Assembly (NCBI RefSeq): GCF_008085915.1 | Contig: NZ_VSJK01000018.1 | Coordinates: 1-64,000 of the forward strand | DNA from: Oceaniovalibus sp. ACAM 378 | GTDB taxonomy: Bacteria > Pseudomonadota > Alphaproteobacteria > Rhodobacterales > Rhodobacteraceae | Reading direction: 5' to 3' | Length of the DNA: 64,000 bases | In this document: piece by piece, positions 20,401 to 29,297 of the stretch | Position numbering within the stretch: the stretch's first letter is position 1 | How the letters are laid out: every line of letters starts with the position of its first letter | Notes under the pieces: model-generated | What the model was told of the DNA's origin: nothing | Seen by the model: the letters and a program-made list of their open reading frames with translations, nothing else | Database searches by the model: none | Translations under genes and position numbers: made by a program

Positions 20401-23400
20401 CAGCATGAGACCGCCGGGCGCCAACATTTCCTGCACCCGTGTCACTGTGGCGCGCAGATCGGTCGTCGCGTGAAGCACATTGGCAGCGATGACCAGATCA
20501 TAACCTTGCCGCGCAAACCCCTGCTCCGTTGGATCCTTTTCGATATCAAGTGTGCGGAAGCTTAGGCCGTCGCGGTTGCCGAACTCGGCTTCGGCGTTGC
20601 GGACCATCGCCGTGCCGATATCGGTGAACACATAGCTGAAATCCAGCCCGTCAAGCCGGGACAGAACCGTCGCGGTTGTCCCGCCAGAACCGCCGCCGAT
20701 CTCAAGAATGCGAAGCGGGCCGACGCTATCGGTGCGGGCCTTGCACAGGCGCCGAACCGTCTCGGCGATGGCACCGTTGAAGGTGCGGGATTCAGAACTA
20801 TCGCGATAGAGCGCACGGGCATTTGACAGGTCGCCGTCCGGAAAGAGATCCTCGACCGGATTGCGGGTGCCGCGCAGGATCTGTGGCAGGTTGGGGCCGC
20901 ATTTGTCCATCAACTGCAGCTTGGCGCGGGCCTGCGGATGGCGCTCTGCGACCGCTTTGGACATCCGAACCGGGTCAGGTTGCGGCAGCTCGGAGATGAC
21001 GGTCCATGATTGTCCCTCGCGGCTCAGAATACCATCCTCGGCAAGAATATTCAGAAAGCGCGTCAAAAGCCCCCAAAGCCGCTCGGGTATGCCAAACCGG
21101 TGGGCGAGACTGTTCACCTCGACCGCATCTCCGATGACTTTGGTCCAGCCAAGCGTCAGAAAGCATTTTGAAATCCACTCGACAGTGACGGCATCAAGTG
21201 CGGTATTGGCGGCGTCGTAGCCGACAAGGTCGTATTCTTTTGCGAGGGTATCAAGGGTCTGCCGCGCCTCGAAAACAAGCGTATCTGGGGCAGGCAGCGG
21301 GGCGAGCGAACGGATCGTCGACCAGTCGACGGTGTAAAAGGCGTTGGGCGGTGTTTGTCGCGCTTCACGCAGGATGATGTCGGAAAGCACGGCGACCAAT
21401 CCCGCATCGTCGGTGATCGTGACCGATGCCCGCAGGGTTCTGTCGCCCGCCGAGCCTGCGGGCACCGTTTTTGCGCGGGCGCGAAGCCCAGGCCCGGGGC
21501 TGCGCAGGATCGTTACATTCCCCATGGCAAACGGGAGATAGGCCACAGCCTCTGCAGTTTGCTCGGGTAGGGCGGCGGCGATGACCTGCAAGCACCCGTC
21601 AAGCTGTGCGGGATCAAAAAAATAGCGGTCTTGCGTTTCGCGCGCGGTGATCTGTCCGACGGCCTCGTTTTCTCCGACACGGATGATTTTTTCGATCCGC
21701 TGCAGGCTTGGTCCGAACCTGAAACCGCGCGCAGCCAGATCGGCGTAATGCGTCGCGGCGTCCTTGTATTCGGTCTGCGCGCTGAAATCTTCTGGTTTCA
21801 GATCTTCCTTCGCGGTCGGAATTTCGGACAAAACCAAGGCTGTCGCATGACGCCGCCACAGCCCTGTTTCGCCTGCCCAAGATAGGATTTCGACACTCTC
21901 GCTGTCCTTGTTGCACGTTACGATCGTTTGAATCAGCGTTTCTGTCCGATCGTCCAGTACGAGCGGGTCGATCAGCGTGAGATCGCCAAGGCTGTGCAGA
22001 CCAGGGAGGACAAGCCGCACGGCCGAAATCGCCATCTCGATCATTGCGGCACCCGGAACAATGCAACGCCCCTGAACCACGTGATCCGCGATGTGATCGC
22101 GATCCCCCGCCAGCAGCCGTTGCTCGAACACGGTATGGTTTTCGAGGGCGACGCGCAGCTTGGTGCCAAGCAGCGGATGCACTTGTTCGGTGTCATCGTT
22201 CGTCCGTGGTCGCGTTGCACGGAACCAGTGGCGGTCGCGTTGGAACGGATAGGTGGGTACGTCGGCAATGCGCCGGTCAGGCCCGCTTACCGCGCGCCAA
22301 TCGATGGACACGCCGGCCCGCCAAACTGTCGAAACCGCAGCCATCAGGGCGGCACGATCATCGGTCCCCCGGCGCAGCGTGCCAGTGAGCGTGGTGCTGT
22401 CGTCGGAAAACACCTCTTTCGCCAGAGGCAGCAGCGCCCCGTGCGGACCGATCTCGATGATCAACCCCGGCTTGAGCGCCGCTATGCTGTTCAGACAATC
22501 GCCAAAGCGAACGGCCTCTCGCAAGTGTTGCCGCCAATACCGCGGGGTTGCAATCTCGTCCGTGGAAGGCTTCCCGGTCACGTTTGACATCAGTCGGATG
22601 CGGGGGCGTTGCATGGGGATTTTGGCAATCAAAGCTTCAAATGCGTCCAGCGCCGGCTCCATAAGTGGGGAATGGAAGGCGTGCGAAACTGCCAGCGGAC
22701 GTGAGGCTATGCCAGCCGTGTCGAAGCGGTCGCAAGCGATGGCTATATCTTCCGCAGGTCCGGAAATGACGGTTTGTACCGCGCTGTTGACGCCAGCGAT
22801 AACCGCCCCACTGTTGAGCGCGCGAAGGGTGTCCTGAACGGTCTTCTCCGGAGCAAAAATGCTGGCCATGGCGCCGCCCGCCGGCAGCGCTTGCATCAGC
22901 CGGCCCCGCGCGCTCACCAATTGCAGCGCATCTTCCAGCGAAAAGACTCCGGCCAAGGTTGCCGCCACGATTTCGCCCAGAGAATGGCCAGCCACGATAT
23001 CGGGTCTGACGCCATACGCGCCCCAGAGTTGGGCAAGCGCGTATTCCAGTGCAAAGAGTGCCGGTTGAGCATTTCCAGTCCTGTTGATGCGGTCGTCGTC
23101 GGTTTGATCAAACAGGATCTCGGTTAGCGGTACCTGTAACTCGCCTTCGAGTTCTGCTGCGCAACGGTCGATCACTTCGCGGAACACCGGTTCGGTTTCG
23201 TAAAGGCCTTTGCCCATTCCGGCGTACTGCGCGCCCTGACCCGTGAAAAGAAAGGCGGTTCGAGGCGGATCGCGCCGCACAAACGCAGGACCGGCAATGC
23301 CGGGCGCACTGTATCCTTCGGCCAGCGCCTCCAGACCTTTGCAGAGCGCGGCGCGATCCGCGCCGATCACGGTCGCCCGCGCTCCAAGCTGCGCCCGACC

Positions 23401-24957
23401 CGCCGTGGCCGTGTGGCAGAAATCGCCGGGGTTGGTGGTAGGATCTGCCAGTGTGCGTGCGTAGGCGGCTGCCAATTCGGTCAATGCCGCGCCCGATCCG
23501 GCTGCCGAAAGAGCCAGAATCATCGGCTGACGTGTCGTGTCTGATCGTTCGGCAGGGTCCGGCGTCGGAGCTTCGAGCACCAAATGAGCATTGGTGCCGC
23601 TGAAGCCAAAAGAGCTTACCCCGCCAATCCGTCGGCCGTTGCGCGTGGGCCAGCCGCAGGCCGTGCTGGTAACGGCAAGCGGCATATTGCTCCAGTCGAT
23701 CAGTGGGCTTGGTTCCGCCGCGTGCAGGCTGGCCGGAATATGGCCGTGCTGTAGGGACAGAGCCAACTTGATCAGGCCGATGGCACCTGATGCTGCCTCC
23801 AGATGGCCCAGGTTGGATTTCACCGAGCCGATGAGAAGCGGCTCGGTGCCGGGTCGTTTGGCAAAAACTCCGGCCAGCGCACTCGCTTCAATCGGATCAC
23901 CCAAGGATGTGCCGGTGCCGTGGGTCTCGACATATCCGACATCCTCAGGTGTCACCCCGGCACGTTTAAGCGCCGAGCGGATCACCGCCTCTTGCGCAGG
24001 TCCGTTGGGTGCGGTGAGCCCACCGCTTGCTCCATCCTGATTGACGGCGCTGCCGAGGATCTGCGCGATGATCCGGTCGCCGTCGTGTTGCGCGTCTGAC
24101 AGACGCTTGAGCGCGACAACGGCGCAGCCCTCGGCCCGCCCGAAACCATCGGCGTCGGCACCGAACGCCTTGCATCGCCCATCTGGCGCCAGCATCCTTG
24201 CCTGCGACAGCGCGGTGAAGATGTCAGGCCCCAATATCAGATTGACGCCGCCCGCCAGCGCCATGCGGCAATCACCGGTACGCAGCGCCTGGCAGGCCAT
24301 ATGCACTGCCACCAGTGACGAGGAACAGGCTGTGTCGATGGTGACGCTTGGGCCTTGCAGCCCGAGGATGTAAGATAACCGCCCACTAAGCGTGCTGTGC
24401 GCGATCCCTGAGGCGAAATGTGCATCCAGAAGGGCGGGATCGCGGGTCTTCAGCTGTTCATAGCTATAGTCATTGCCCGCAGCGCCTACAAAAACGCCGG
24501 TCGCGCTGCCGACGAGTGAGTCGGGAGCCTGCCCGGCATTTTCAAGCGTTTCCCAGCAAACCTCGAGCATCAGGCGGTGTTGCGGATCAAGGCCCTGCGC
24601 CTCGCGCGGGGAAATGCCGAAGAACTCGGGGTCGAAACCATCCACCGAGGCCAGAAAACCGCCATGGCGGGTAGAGATCTTTCCCACCGCGGCGGGATCG
24701 GGATTGTAATGTGTGCTGTGATTCCAACGGCCTTCCGGCACTTCGCTGATGGCATCGGTACCGTCGCGCAGCAATTGCCAGAACTGCCCCGGGCTGTCAC
24801 CGCCACCCGGAACGCGACATCCCAGTCCGATGATCGCAATCGGCTCTCTCGCGGCGGTTTCAATGCGCGCCAGTTTGGATTGCGCTTCATCAAGCGCGAG
24901 GAAGGCACGCTTGATCGGGCTGAGCTCTCCACTGGAGATGGTGGATGCCTTTGTCAT
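17437..24957 (-). CDS. Type I PKS, KS-AT-DH-MT-ER-KR-ACP
   Basis: At 2506 residues, the largest protein here and a full highly reducing, methylating module. KS has Cys about 211 (DTACSSSLVAVH). AT has GHSLGEI about 657 and HAFHS (malonyl). DH has His about 956 in DHVVQGRCIVP plus a later Asp in DPAQLDGC. C-methyltransferase is about 1419 (LEIGGGSGGTT, NVLHAT). ER spans about 1790-2090 (HAAAGGVGSAAVQIA). KR starts about 2112, with His instead of Tyr about 2256 (TNHAAAN). ACP has Ser about 2423 (LGLDSLMAVDL). Predicted output is an alpha-methyl, fully reduced two-carbon unit. The ER lacks the Tyr seen in the MYPG/AYPG position of the other two ERs (NMRND here), which may bear on methyl stereochemistry. 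Start ATG overlaps the upstream stop by 4 nt. The tail LSEDEIEALF is a likely docking element. Confidence 0.96.
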   Translation of the reverse strand: MTKASTISSGELSPIKRAFLALDEAQSKLARIETAAREPIAIIGLGCRVPGGGDSPGQFWQLLRDGTDAISEVPEGRWNHSTHYNPDPAAVGKISTRHGGFLASVDGFDPEFFGISPREAQGLDPQHRLMLEVCWETLENAGQAPDSLVGSATGVFVGAAGNDYSYEQLKTRDPALLDAHFASGIAHSTLSGRLSYILGLQGPSVTIDTACSSSLVAVHMACQALRTGDCRMALAGGVNLILGPDIFTALSQARMLAPDGRCKAFGADADGFGRAEGCAVVALKRLSDAQHDGDRIIAQILGSAVNQDGASGGLTAPNGPAQEAVIRSALKRAGVTPEDVGYVETHGTGTSLGDPIEASALAGVFAKRPGTEPLLIGSVKSNLGHLEAASGAIGLIKLALSLQHGHIPASLHAAEPSPLIDWSNMPLAVTSTACGWPTRNGRRIGGVSSFGFSGTNAHLVLEAPTPDPAERSDTTRQPMILALSAAGSGAALTELAAAYARTLADPTTNPGDFCHTATAGRAQLGARATVIGADRAALCKGLEALAEGYSAPGIAGPAFVRRDPPRTAFLFTGQGAQYAGMGKGLYETEPVFREVIDRCAAELEGELQVPLTEILFDQTDDDRINRTGNAQPALFALEYALAQLWGAYGVRPDIVAGHSLGEIVAATLAGVFSLEDALQLVSARGRLMQALPAGGAMASIFAPEKTVQDTLRALNSGAVIAGVNSAVQTVISGPAEDIAIACDRFDTAGIASRPLAVSHAFHSPLMEPALDAFEALIAKIPMQRPRIRLMSNVTGKPSTDEIATPRYWRQHLREAVRFGDCLNSIAALKPGLIIEIGPHGALLPLAKEVFSDDSTTLTGTLRRGTDDRAALMAAVSTVWRAGVSIDWRAVSGPDRRIADVPTYPFQRDRHWFRATRPRTNDDTEQVHPLLGTKLRVALENHTVFEQRLLAGDRDHIADHVVQGRCIVPGAAMIEMAISAVRLVLPGLHSLGDLTLIDPLVLDDRTETLIQTIVTCNKDSESVEILSWAGETGLWRRHATALVLSEIPTAKEDLKPEDFSAQTEYKDAATHYADLAARGFRFGPSLQRIEKIIRVGENEAVGQITARETQDRYFFDPAQLDGCLQVIAAALPEQTAEAVAYLPFAMGNVTILRSPGPGLRARAKTVPAGSAGDRTLRASVTITDDAGLVAVLSDIILREARQTPPNAFYTVDWSTIRSLAPLPAPDTLVFEARQTLDTLAKEYDLVGYDAANTALDAVTVEWISKCFLTLGWTKVIGDAVEVNSLAHRFGIPERLWGLLTRFLNILAEDGILSREGQSWTVISELPQPDPVRMSKAVAERHPQARAKLQLMDKCGPNLPQILRGTRNPVEDLFPDGDLSNARALYRDSSESRTFNGAIAETVRRLCKARTDSVGPLRILEIGGGSGGTTATVLSRLDGLDFSYVFTDIGTAMVRNAEAEFGNRDGLSFRTLDIEKDPTEQGFARQGYDLVIAANVLHATTDLRATVTRVQEMLAPGGLMLLLEVVAPERWVDLSFGLTKGWWLFADKDLRPEYPLIGPSAWIELLRGCGLEAENLSGNNPLSRQVIFAARKPTATDGVTEATWIVIADDAETARAADVLTAAGINVDLRTSSAEWLADFSGAPDGILDLRPLGADMARGGPEPVLSALRETVQNLLRQKLEGEMPRLVVATCQSQKVACGDRPDPAQAAVWGMMRALRAEFPDLRATSLDLPRGADGQPVLDALASLLTGPQNEAEIALRDETRFAARLAATDLAQPETHAVALEKSSDGVLGNLRLVPLNDLQPGPDEVLIDVIAAGLNLRDVMNALNMRNDTEPLGGECVGIVRAVGADVHGLQPGDRVVGIATGCFATRAIGRDAELFLLPTGISPAEAATLPFAFMTAQHALIDIGEMRRGEWVLIHAAAGGVGSAAVQIAQAAGARIIATAGSKAKRQRLRAAGIQHVYSSRDIEFAEMAMTATGGKGVDLALNSLAGEFIDATVACLAPTGRLVEIGKRDLWTPARFAEHRPEGSYQIVDLAAIRAESPEVSDALFLQVMEAARGGKIRPLPVTTFPLNHASEAFEFMAQARHIGKIVLLPTPTETHSFANLRADASYLITGGTRGLGLETAREMVRGGARTLVLVARSAPDAATVTVLSELRAQGVRIETRQIDVSDRAAVADLFAQIVRDLPPLRGIVHSAGQLSDASILRMSRAEFAVPLGAKVDGSWNLHLESLSLGLDFFVLYSSVAGTLGSAGQTNHAAANAFMDALAQHRQALGLPAISIAWGAWSEAGIAAETAADVMAGNKGIRPITNAAGLAMAQKAMESRQAHVVACPIDWTRFRAQRPDMIGHAFLERMTETTPDTARTERRLPPPRIFDTLAAATGTARRAIMLDFVADQVASTLDLATSEDIDLDRPLRDLGLDSLMAVDLRNKLSAGLGGKLNLPTTMVFEHPTVAALTDGLLTRITTVLADEPAPDHSEATNLDTLETLSEDEIEALFARATGGS

Positions 24958-27900
24958 TGTCGTAAAACCCTCTCGAGCAATAATGCCTCGACCTCTTCAT
25001 CCGTCATTTCGCTGATGTCTTGCGTGGTTGTATTTTGCGCCAGTGTGGCAGCGGGGGCTTCGGGTTTATCGGCACTGATTTTGGTTAACTGCTTGAGAAT
25101 GAATACCGAAAGGGCCTCGATCGAAGGATGATCAAAGGCGATCGACGCAGGAAGGGGGCGCAACAGTTCCAGCTCTTCCGCCAGAAGTTTCCTCAGGCGC
25201 AACGCCATCAGCGAATCCATTCCCAGATCCATCAGCCGTTCGAACCTACCCGGGGGGTCGTCGTCCTCGCGTCCCAGAACGCGGATGACCGTGTGGCGGA
25301 CCCTTTCGCGCACCATGTCGAGCCATTCGGATTCAGGTGCGTCAGCGAAGGCTTCGACGAACCCTGACCGGGGCCTCGTCGGTGTGCGGTTGTCTACCGG
25401 TGCCTCGGGCATCAAAGCCTGCGCCGGTGCCGTCTGTCCGGCCTGTCGGGCGAGGATGACATGCTGACCCAATATCTCGGCCACCGAACCCGCTTTGGGC
25501 CAGCCCGAAGCCTCGGCAAAGCCCGCCTCGTGCAAGGTTCGTAGCCAAGTGTCAGAATCCAGCAAAGGGTTGTCGTCGCGCAGCCCATCGTCGAATTGCT
25601 GCCAGCCCTCGATCAGCCCGGTTGTGATGTCGAACCAGTCCATATGCACCGTTGACTCAACCAGCATCAGCAATCCGCCGGGACGCAACAATGTCCGCAG
25701 TCGCGACAGGATGTCTGGCAGGTTGGTGCCTGCATGGACCACATTGGCGGCCAGGATGAGGTCGAAACTACCGGTCACGAACCCCTGCGTGTCGAAAGGG
25801 GCCTCCATATCGAACTTGCGGAAATTCATCCCCCGACGGTTGCCGAACCGTTCGCGGCCGCGATCGAGGAAGACGTCACTCACATCGGTGAAGACATAAC
25901 GCGCCGCGCCTTCGGGCAAAGCAGCAAGGATGCTCGAGGTCGTGCCGCCTGTGCCGGCGCCGATCTCAAGTATATCGAGCGCCTGACCAGCCCCGAGCGT
26001 GCCAGACATCGAAGCGGCTGCCGACCGGACAAGTCCGTTGACGTAGCGCATCATCGCGCTGTCCTCGTAAAGTGCCTGGGCCAGCTTGAACTCGCCCCCC
26101 GGAAACAGCGTCTCAAGAGGCGAACACTTGCCGCCAATCACGTCTGGCGCAAGGCTGGCGCAATGGCGCACATAATTCAGCAACGGCGCATTGTCGGCAA
26201 AAAGCGGTCCGGCTTCGTTCCAGAGCGCGGTCATGTCTGGGGCGCTTAGCGGCACCGGCGCGGTGTATTCCCCATCGTCGCGGCATAGCAGGCCCAGACG
26301 GGTCAGGCTCTCAAGCCATCGACCAAGCAGATGGCGATACATGTCATCCGCACCCAGAGCCGAGATGACCGCGGTCAAAGACAGCTTGGTGCAGGTCGTG
26401 GTGAAGAGCCCTGCATCGTGCAGCGTCTTTTGGGCGACCGCTGCGGTGACACGCGACAGGAAATCCCATTTTGCGGAATAGCTGCCGGCGTTCAGATCAA
26501 GCGGACCACGTTCGGCCTGAAGCGAAAGCGCAGCGCTGGCGGTCTCCCAATAGGTGCGCGGCGGAGGGCGCTCTGTATTCAGCGCAAAGCGCTTGCGCTG
26601 GAACGGATAGGTGGGCGCGGCAATCCGCTGCCCGCAGGCACCGCTGTTTTCCAGAAGCCCGTGCCAGTTGATCTCGGCACCGTCCGCGTACAGTCGGGCC
26701 GCACTGGCTGCCATGTCGCTCCAATCGGTTCGGTCGCTGTGCAGGCTTGGAAGAAACGCAATTCCTGTTTCGCCGGCACATTCTTCGGCCAGGCTCAGCA
26801 GCATCGGATGTGGCCCGATCTCGATCGCATGGGTGATGCCGGTTTCAGTGAGCGCCGACATGGCATCGGCAAAGCGTACCGGCTTGCGCAGATTGTCGGA
26901 CCAATAATCGGCATGCTCCATGGCATGCGCGGCGACCGGTCCGCCGGTAACGGTCGATATGACTGGTACGCGTGCCGTGCCCAGAGCCAGATTTTCCATG
27001 CTACGGCGCATCTCGTCCTGAACCGGCTCCACAAAGGCGGAATGTGCGGCAAAGGGCACGTTCAGCCTGCGGGTTCGCGCGCCAGTTTGCGACAAAGCCA
27101 AAAGGCAGGTTTCAAGCGCCCCTTCAGGCCCGCTGAGTGTGACGCTTTGCGCGCTGTTGTAAGCCGCAATGGTCACTTGCCCATCATGTTTGGCAAGTTC
27201 GGCCTCGATCACGTCGCGCGCGGCTGAAACCGATCCCATCGCGCCGCCCTTAGGAAGCGAGGCGAGCAGCCTGCCGCGTGTCGCGGCGGCGCGCACGGCA
27301 TCGCCGATTGTCATGACGCCGGCCGCATAGGCGGCGGCATATTCGCCCAGTGAATGCCCCAGAACCGCCGAGGGGGTGACCCAGAGCGCCCGCCAGAGGT
27401 CGGTCAGCGCGCATTGCACCGCAACCATCGCCGGTTGCACGATCTCGGTCCGATCAAGCTCACCGGAGGCCGAATTCAATGCATCCGCCAGCGACATCCC
27501 GATAGCCTCCCGAAGCGCGCCATCGGCCGCTTCAAAGGTGCGGCGGAATACGGCAGAGGTTGCCAGCAATTGCTGCGCCATCTGCGGATAGTGCCCGCCC
27601 TGACCTGAAAACAGAAAAGCAATGCGTGGCTTGTGACCATCATCGCCCTGGCCAAGGTGGCAGGATTCATTCGGACGGCCCGCCAGAAAATCGAGAAGCC
27701 CGGCGCGAAGCCCCTCGGCGCCGTCGGCAGTCACAGCCAACCGGTGTTTGTGATGCGTCCGGCCAAGCGCAGCGGTCCGACACAGATCTGCCGCCGCATT
27801 TTCGGTCACCAAGCGTCCCGCATAGGCCTCAGCCAAATCGCGCAGCGCCTGCGGATGCTTGGCGGATAGCGGCAGGATGCGATGGGCGGTGCTGGCAAAA

Positions 27901-29297
27901 ACAGGCGCGCGGGCTTCGGCCTCTTCGAGAATCACATGCGCATTGGTGCCGCTGAACCCGAAAGAACTGACGCCGGCACGCAGCGGCGCACTGTCGGCCC
28001 GCAATGGTGTGTGTACGATCGGGACGGCGATCGGCGCAGCCCAGTCGATCTCGGGATTGCCCGTCGTGAAGTTGAGGTTGGCCGAAAGCTCTCTGCGGCG
28101 CAAGGCAATCACCGCCTTGGCGAGCCCCGCGATCCCGGCCGCAGCCTCAAGATGGCCGATGACGGTCTTGCCCGCGCCCAACAGAAGTGGCGTTTGCGAC
28201 GGTCGATCCTGGCAATAGGCTGCGATCAGCGCGCGCGCCTCGATCGGATCGCCAAGCGGGGTGCCCGTCCCGTGAGTCTCGACAAAGGCGACATCGCGAC
28301 CCTCAAGTGCGGCATCCGCGAGCGCGGCGCGGATCAACTCCTCTTGTGCGGTGCCATTGGGTGCGGTCAACCCGGCGCTGTGTCCGTCCTGATTGACCGC
28401 GCTGCCGCGCATCACCGCCAAAATGGGATCCTGTGCGTCAAGCGCGTCTGATAGTCGCCGGAGCACGACCATGCCGCAGCCCTCGCTGCGGACATAGCCA
28501 TCGGCCGCACCATCAAAGGTCTTGCAGTGTCCGTCGGGGGCCATCATTCGCCCTCGCGAGAAGGCAATGTTCAGGTCTGGCGTCAGGATCAGGTTGACGC
28601 CACCAGCGAGTGCCAGGTCGCAGTCACCATTGCGCAATGCCTGGGCTGCCAGATGCAATCCGACCAGTGAGGACGAGCAGGCGGTATCGATCGAGATCGC
28701 CGGACCACGCAATCCCAGCACGTATGAGATCCGGCCCGCTGCGACACTGTGCGACGTGCCGGTGCCGTGATACGGTCCGACGACCGAGCGGTCGGTGAAT
28801 GCCGTACGACCGAAATCTCCGCTCGCGATGCCCACATAGACCCCGGTGCGTGATCCGCGCAGATCTGTCGCCGCTATGCCTGCGTGCTCCAACGCTTCCC
28901 AGGCAACCTCCAGCACGAGCCTTTGCTGAGGATCCATATGGCGCGCTTCTTCCGGGGCGATACCGAAGAAATCGGCGTCGAAAAGATCAACATCCTCGAT
29001 AAAGCCGCCGTGGCGCGTGGTCATGCAACCAGCGGCGTCGGGGTCGTCGCTGTAGAAATCCGCGATACGCCAGCGGACTTCGGGAATTGGCACGATCCCG
29101 TCTTGCCCAGACCAAAGCAGCTTTTCGAAACTATCGATATCCCGGACCCCGCCGGGCAGGCGCAACCCCATTCCGACGATGGCAATCGGCTCGCGTCGGG
29201 CGCTTTCGGCCCGGCTGAGCCGCGCCTTGAGATCGCGGATTTCGACCAACGCCCTGCGGATCGTAGCCTGCGGATCGGTTGGCCTGTTCTGTGTCAT
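24954..29297 (-). CDS. Type I PKS, KS-AT-MT-ACP (non-reducing, methylating)
   Basis: A 1447-residue module. KS has Cys about 206 (DTACSSSLVGLH). AT has GHSLGEY about 648, but its specificity loop reads PFAAHSAFVEP rather than HAFHS, so the extender is less certain (malonyl presumed because methylation is encoded in cis). The AT-MT linker has no DH motif. C-methyltransferase is about 1109 (LEIGAGTGGTTSS, NVVHAG, LMLVES). ACP has Ser about 1360 (LGMDSLMALRL). With no KR, DH or ER, the predicted unit keeps a beta-ketone next to an alpha-methyl group. The N-terminus carries a short charged helix; the C-tail MTDEEVEALLLERVL matches the acidic docking tails of its neighbours. The ATG overlaps the upstream stop by 4 nt. 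Confidence 0.95.
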   Translation of the reverse strand: MTQNRPTDPQATIRRALVEIRDLKARLSRAESARREPIAIVGMGLRLPGGVRDIDSFEKLLWSGQDGIVPIPEVRWRIADFYSDDPDAAGCMTTRHGGFIEDVDLFDADFFGIAPEEARHMDPQQRLVLEVAWEALEHAGIAATDLRGSRTGVYVGIASGDFGRTAFTDRSVVGPYHGTGTSHSVAAGRISYVLGLRGPAISIDTACSSSLVGLHLAAQALRNGDCDLALAGGVNLILTPDLNIAFSRGRMMAPDGHCKTFDGAADGYVRSEGCGMVVLRRLSDALDAQDPILAVMRGSAVNQDGHSAGLTAPNGTAQEELIRAALADAALEGRDVAFVETHGTGTPLGDPIEARALIAAYCQDRPSQTPLLLGAGKTVIGHLEAAAGIAGLAKAVIALRRRELSANLNFTTGNPEIDWAAPIAVPIVHTPLRADSAPLRAGVSSFGFSGTNAHVILEEAEARAPVFASTAHRILPLSAKHPQALRDLAEAYAGRLVTENAAADLCRTAALGRTHHKHRLAVTADGAEGLRAGLLDFLAGRPNESCHLGQGDDGHKPRIAFLFSGQGGHYPQMAQQLLATSAVFRRTFEAADGALREAIGMSLADALNSASGELDRTEIVQPAMVAVQCALTDLWRALWVTPSAVLGHSLGEYAAAYAAGVMTIGDAVRAAATRGRLLASLPKGGAMGSVSAARDVIEAELAKHDGQVTIAAYNSAQSVTLSGPEGALETCLLALSQTGARTRRLNVPFAAHSAFVEPVQDEMRRSMENLALGTARVPVISTVTGGPVAAHAMEHADYWSDNLRKPVRFADAMSALTETGITHAIEIGPHPMLLSLAEECAGETGIAFLPSLHSDRTDWSDMAASAARLYADGAEINWHGLLENSGACGQRIAAPTYPFQRKRFALNTERPPPRTYWETASAALSLQAERGPLDLNAGSYSAKWDFLSRVTAAVAQKTLHDAGLFTTTCTKLSLTAVISALGADDMYRHLLGRWLESLTRLGLLCRDDGEYTAPVPLSAPDMTALWNEAGPLFADNAPLLNYVRHCASLAPDVIGGKCSPLETLFPGGEFKLAQALYEDSAMMRYVNGLVRSAAASMSGTLGAGQALDILEIGAGTGGTTSSILAALPEGAARYVFTDVSDVFLDRGRERFGNRRGMNFRKFDMEAPFDTQGFVTGSFDLILAANVVHAGTNLPDILSRLRTLLRPGGLLMLVESTVHMDWFDITTGLIEGWQQFDDGLRDDNPLLDSDTWLRTLHEAGFAEASGWPKAGSVAEILGQHVILARQAGQTAPAQALMPEAPVDNRTPTRPRSGFVEAFADAPESEWLDMVRERVRHTVIRVLGREDDDPPGRFERLMDLGMDSLMALRLRKLLAEELELLRPLPASIAFDHPSIEALSVFILKQLTKISADKPEAPAATLAQNTTTQDISEMTDEEVEALLLERVLRQ

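Noticed and set aside
10880-24957. Calling the two His-type KR domains inactive
   Set aside because: One of them belongs to a module with intact DH and ER that require ketoreduction, and the variant seems to occur in other PKSs, so loss of activity is not supported.
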